Positions 20,715 to 20,810 of a DNA stretch of 20,810 bases are shown here, piece by piece (within the stretch, counting starts at the first letter, position 1; the number at the start of each line of letters is the position of its first letter). A model generated the notes under the pieces. The model was given only the letters and a program-made list of their open reading frames with translations. It had not been told where the DNA came from and did no database searches. The position numbers and the translations under genes were made by a program. The DNA is taken from IMG/VR virus record IMGVR_UViG_3300043331_002190, positions 1 through 20,810 of that record, one strand, 5' to 3'. Source of the DNA: a virus.

Positions 20715-20810
20715 TTGACGTCCTCCCCGGCATAAATGCCGAGGATTCCTGAGACCAGGGTACAACGTCCTGTACCGGGAGAGATGCTGTCTCCCTTATT
20801 TGCTGACGGG
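20715..20810 (+). ncRNA. Start of a second hairpin-rich element (partial at window edge)
   Basis: TTGACGTCCTCCCCGG starts a 35-base block that matches the left element's start at 26 positions. It folds around the same TAAA loop. Two further perfect hairpins follow: GGTAC/GTACC (20759-20776) and GGGAGA/TCTCCC (20777-20795). The element continues beyond the edge. It lies about 80 bases after the last plus-strand gene. As for the left copy, an IS200/IS605 end or an OMEGA/HEARO-type RNA is the best explanation; if so, a nuclease gene may follow outside the window. Confidence 0.5.

Overview
The window looks like part of a GC-rich temperate podovirus, or a prophage or metagenomic phage contig, with a P22-like head and tail module. 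The evidence is a continuous P22-type set on the minus strand: small and large terminase, portal, scaffold, P22-type coat protein, gp4-like and gp10-like tail factors and large Gly/Ala-rich ejection-type proteins. A divergent pair of HTH regulators and a Dam-like DNA methylase lie on the right. The host cannot be named from the sequence.

Layout, read along the minus strand from about 16.76 kb down to 0: terS, terL, three small genes, portal, scaffold, coat, a small WRYH-motif protein, a putative head or decoration protein, a gp4-like adaptor, a gp10-like tail hub, two very small genes, an 836-residue ejection-type protein, a second one of about 530 residues, and a lytic transglycosylase that runs off the left edge. 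Most junctions overlap or abut and have clear Shine-Dalgarno sequences, so this is one late operon. Three things interrupt it: an HNH endonuclease gene on the plus strand behind the coat gene (8969-9808), a two-gene plus-strand cassette with a membrane protein (6920-7416), and a roughly 390-base non-coding, hairpin-rich element (about 2075-2460) between two ejection genes.

The right quarter (17-20.8 kb) is an early/regulatory region with small genes on both strands. Several of these encode CxxC zinc-binding-type proteins. A repressor-like HTH gene (minus) and a Cro-like HTH gene (plus) diverge from an AT-rich control region with inverted TTGCCAAAA sites. Plus-strand genes follow: a small zinc-finger protein, a D12-class adenine methylase with a tandem 42-bp repeat in its target-recognition region, and another small protein. 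The last 96 bases begin a second copy of the hairpin-rich element, now on the plus strand.

The most unusual feature is that element. Its two copies share 26 of 35 leading positions and include compensatory stem changes, so they are probably structured RNAs or hairpin ends of the IS200/IS605 / OMEGA (HEARO) kind. The left copy lies exactly between an orphaned Shine-Dalgarno sequence and the start codon of a virion gene, and appears to supply a replacement ribosome site.
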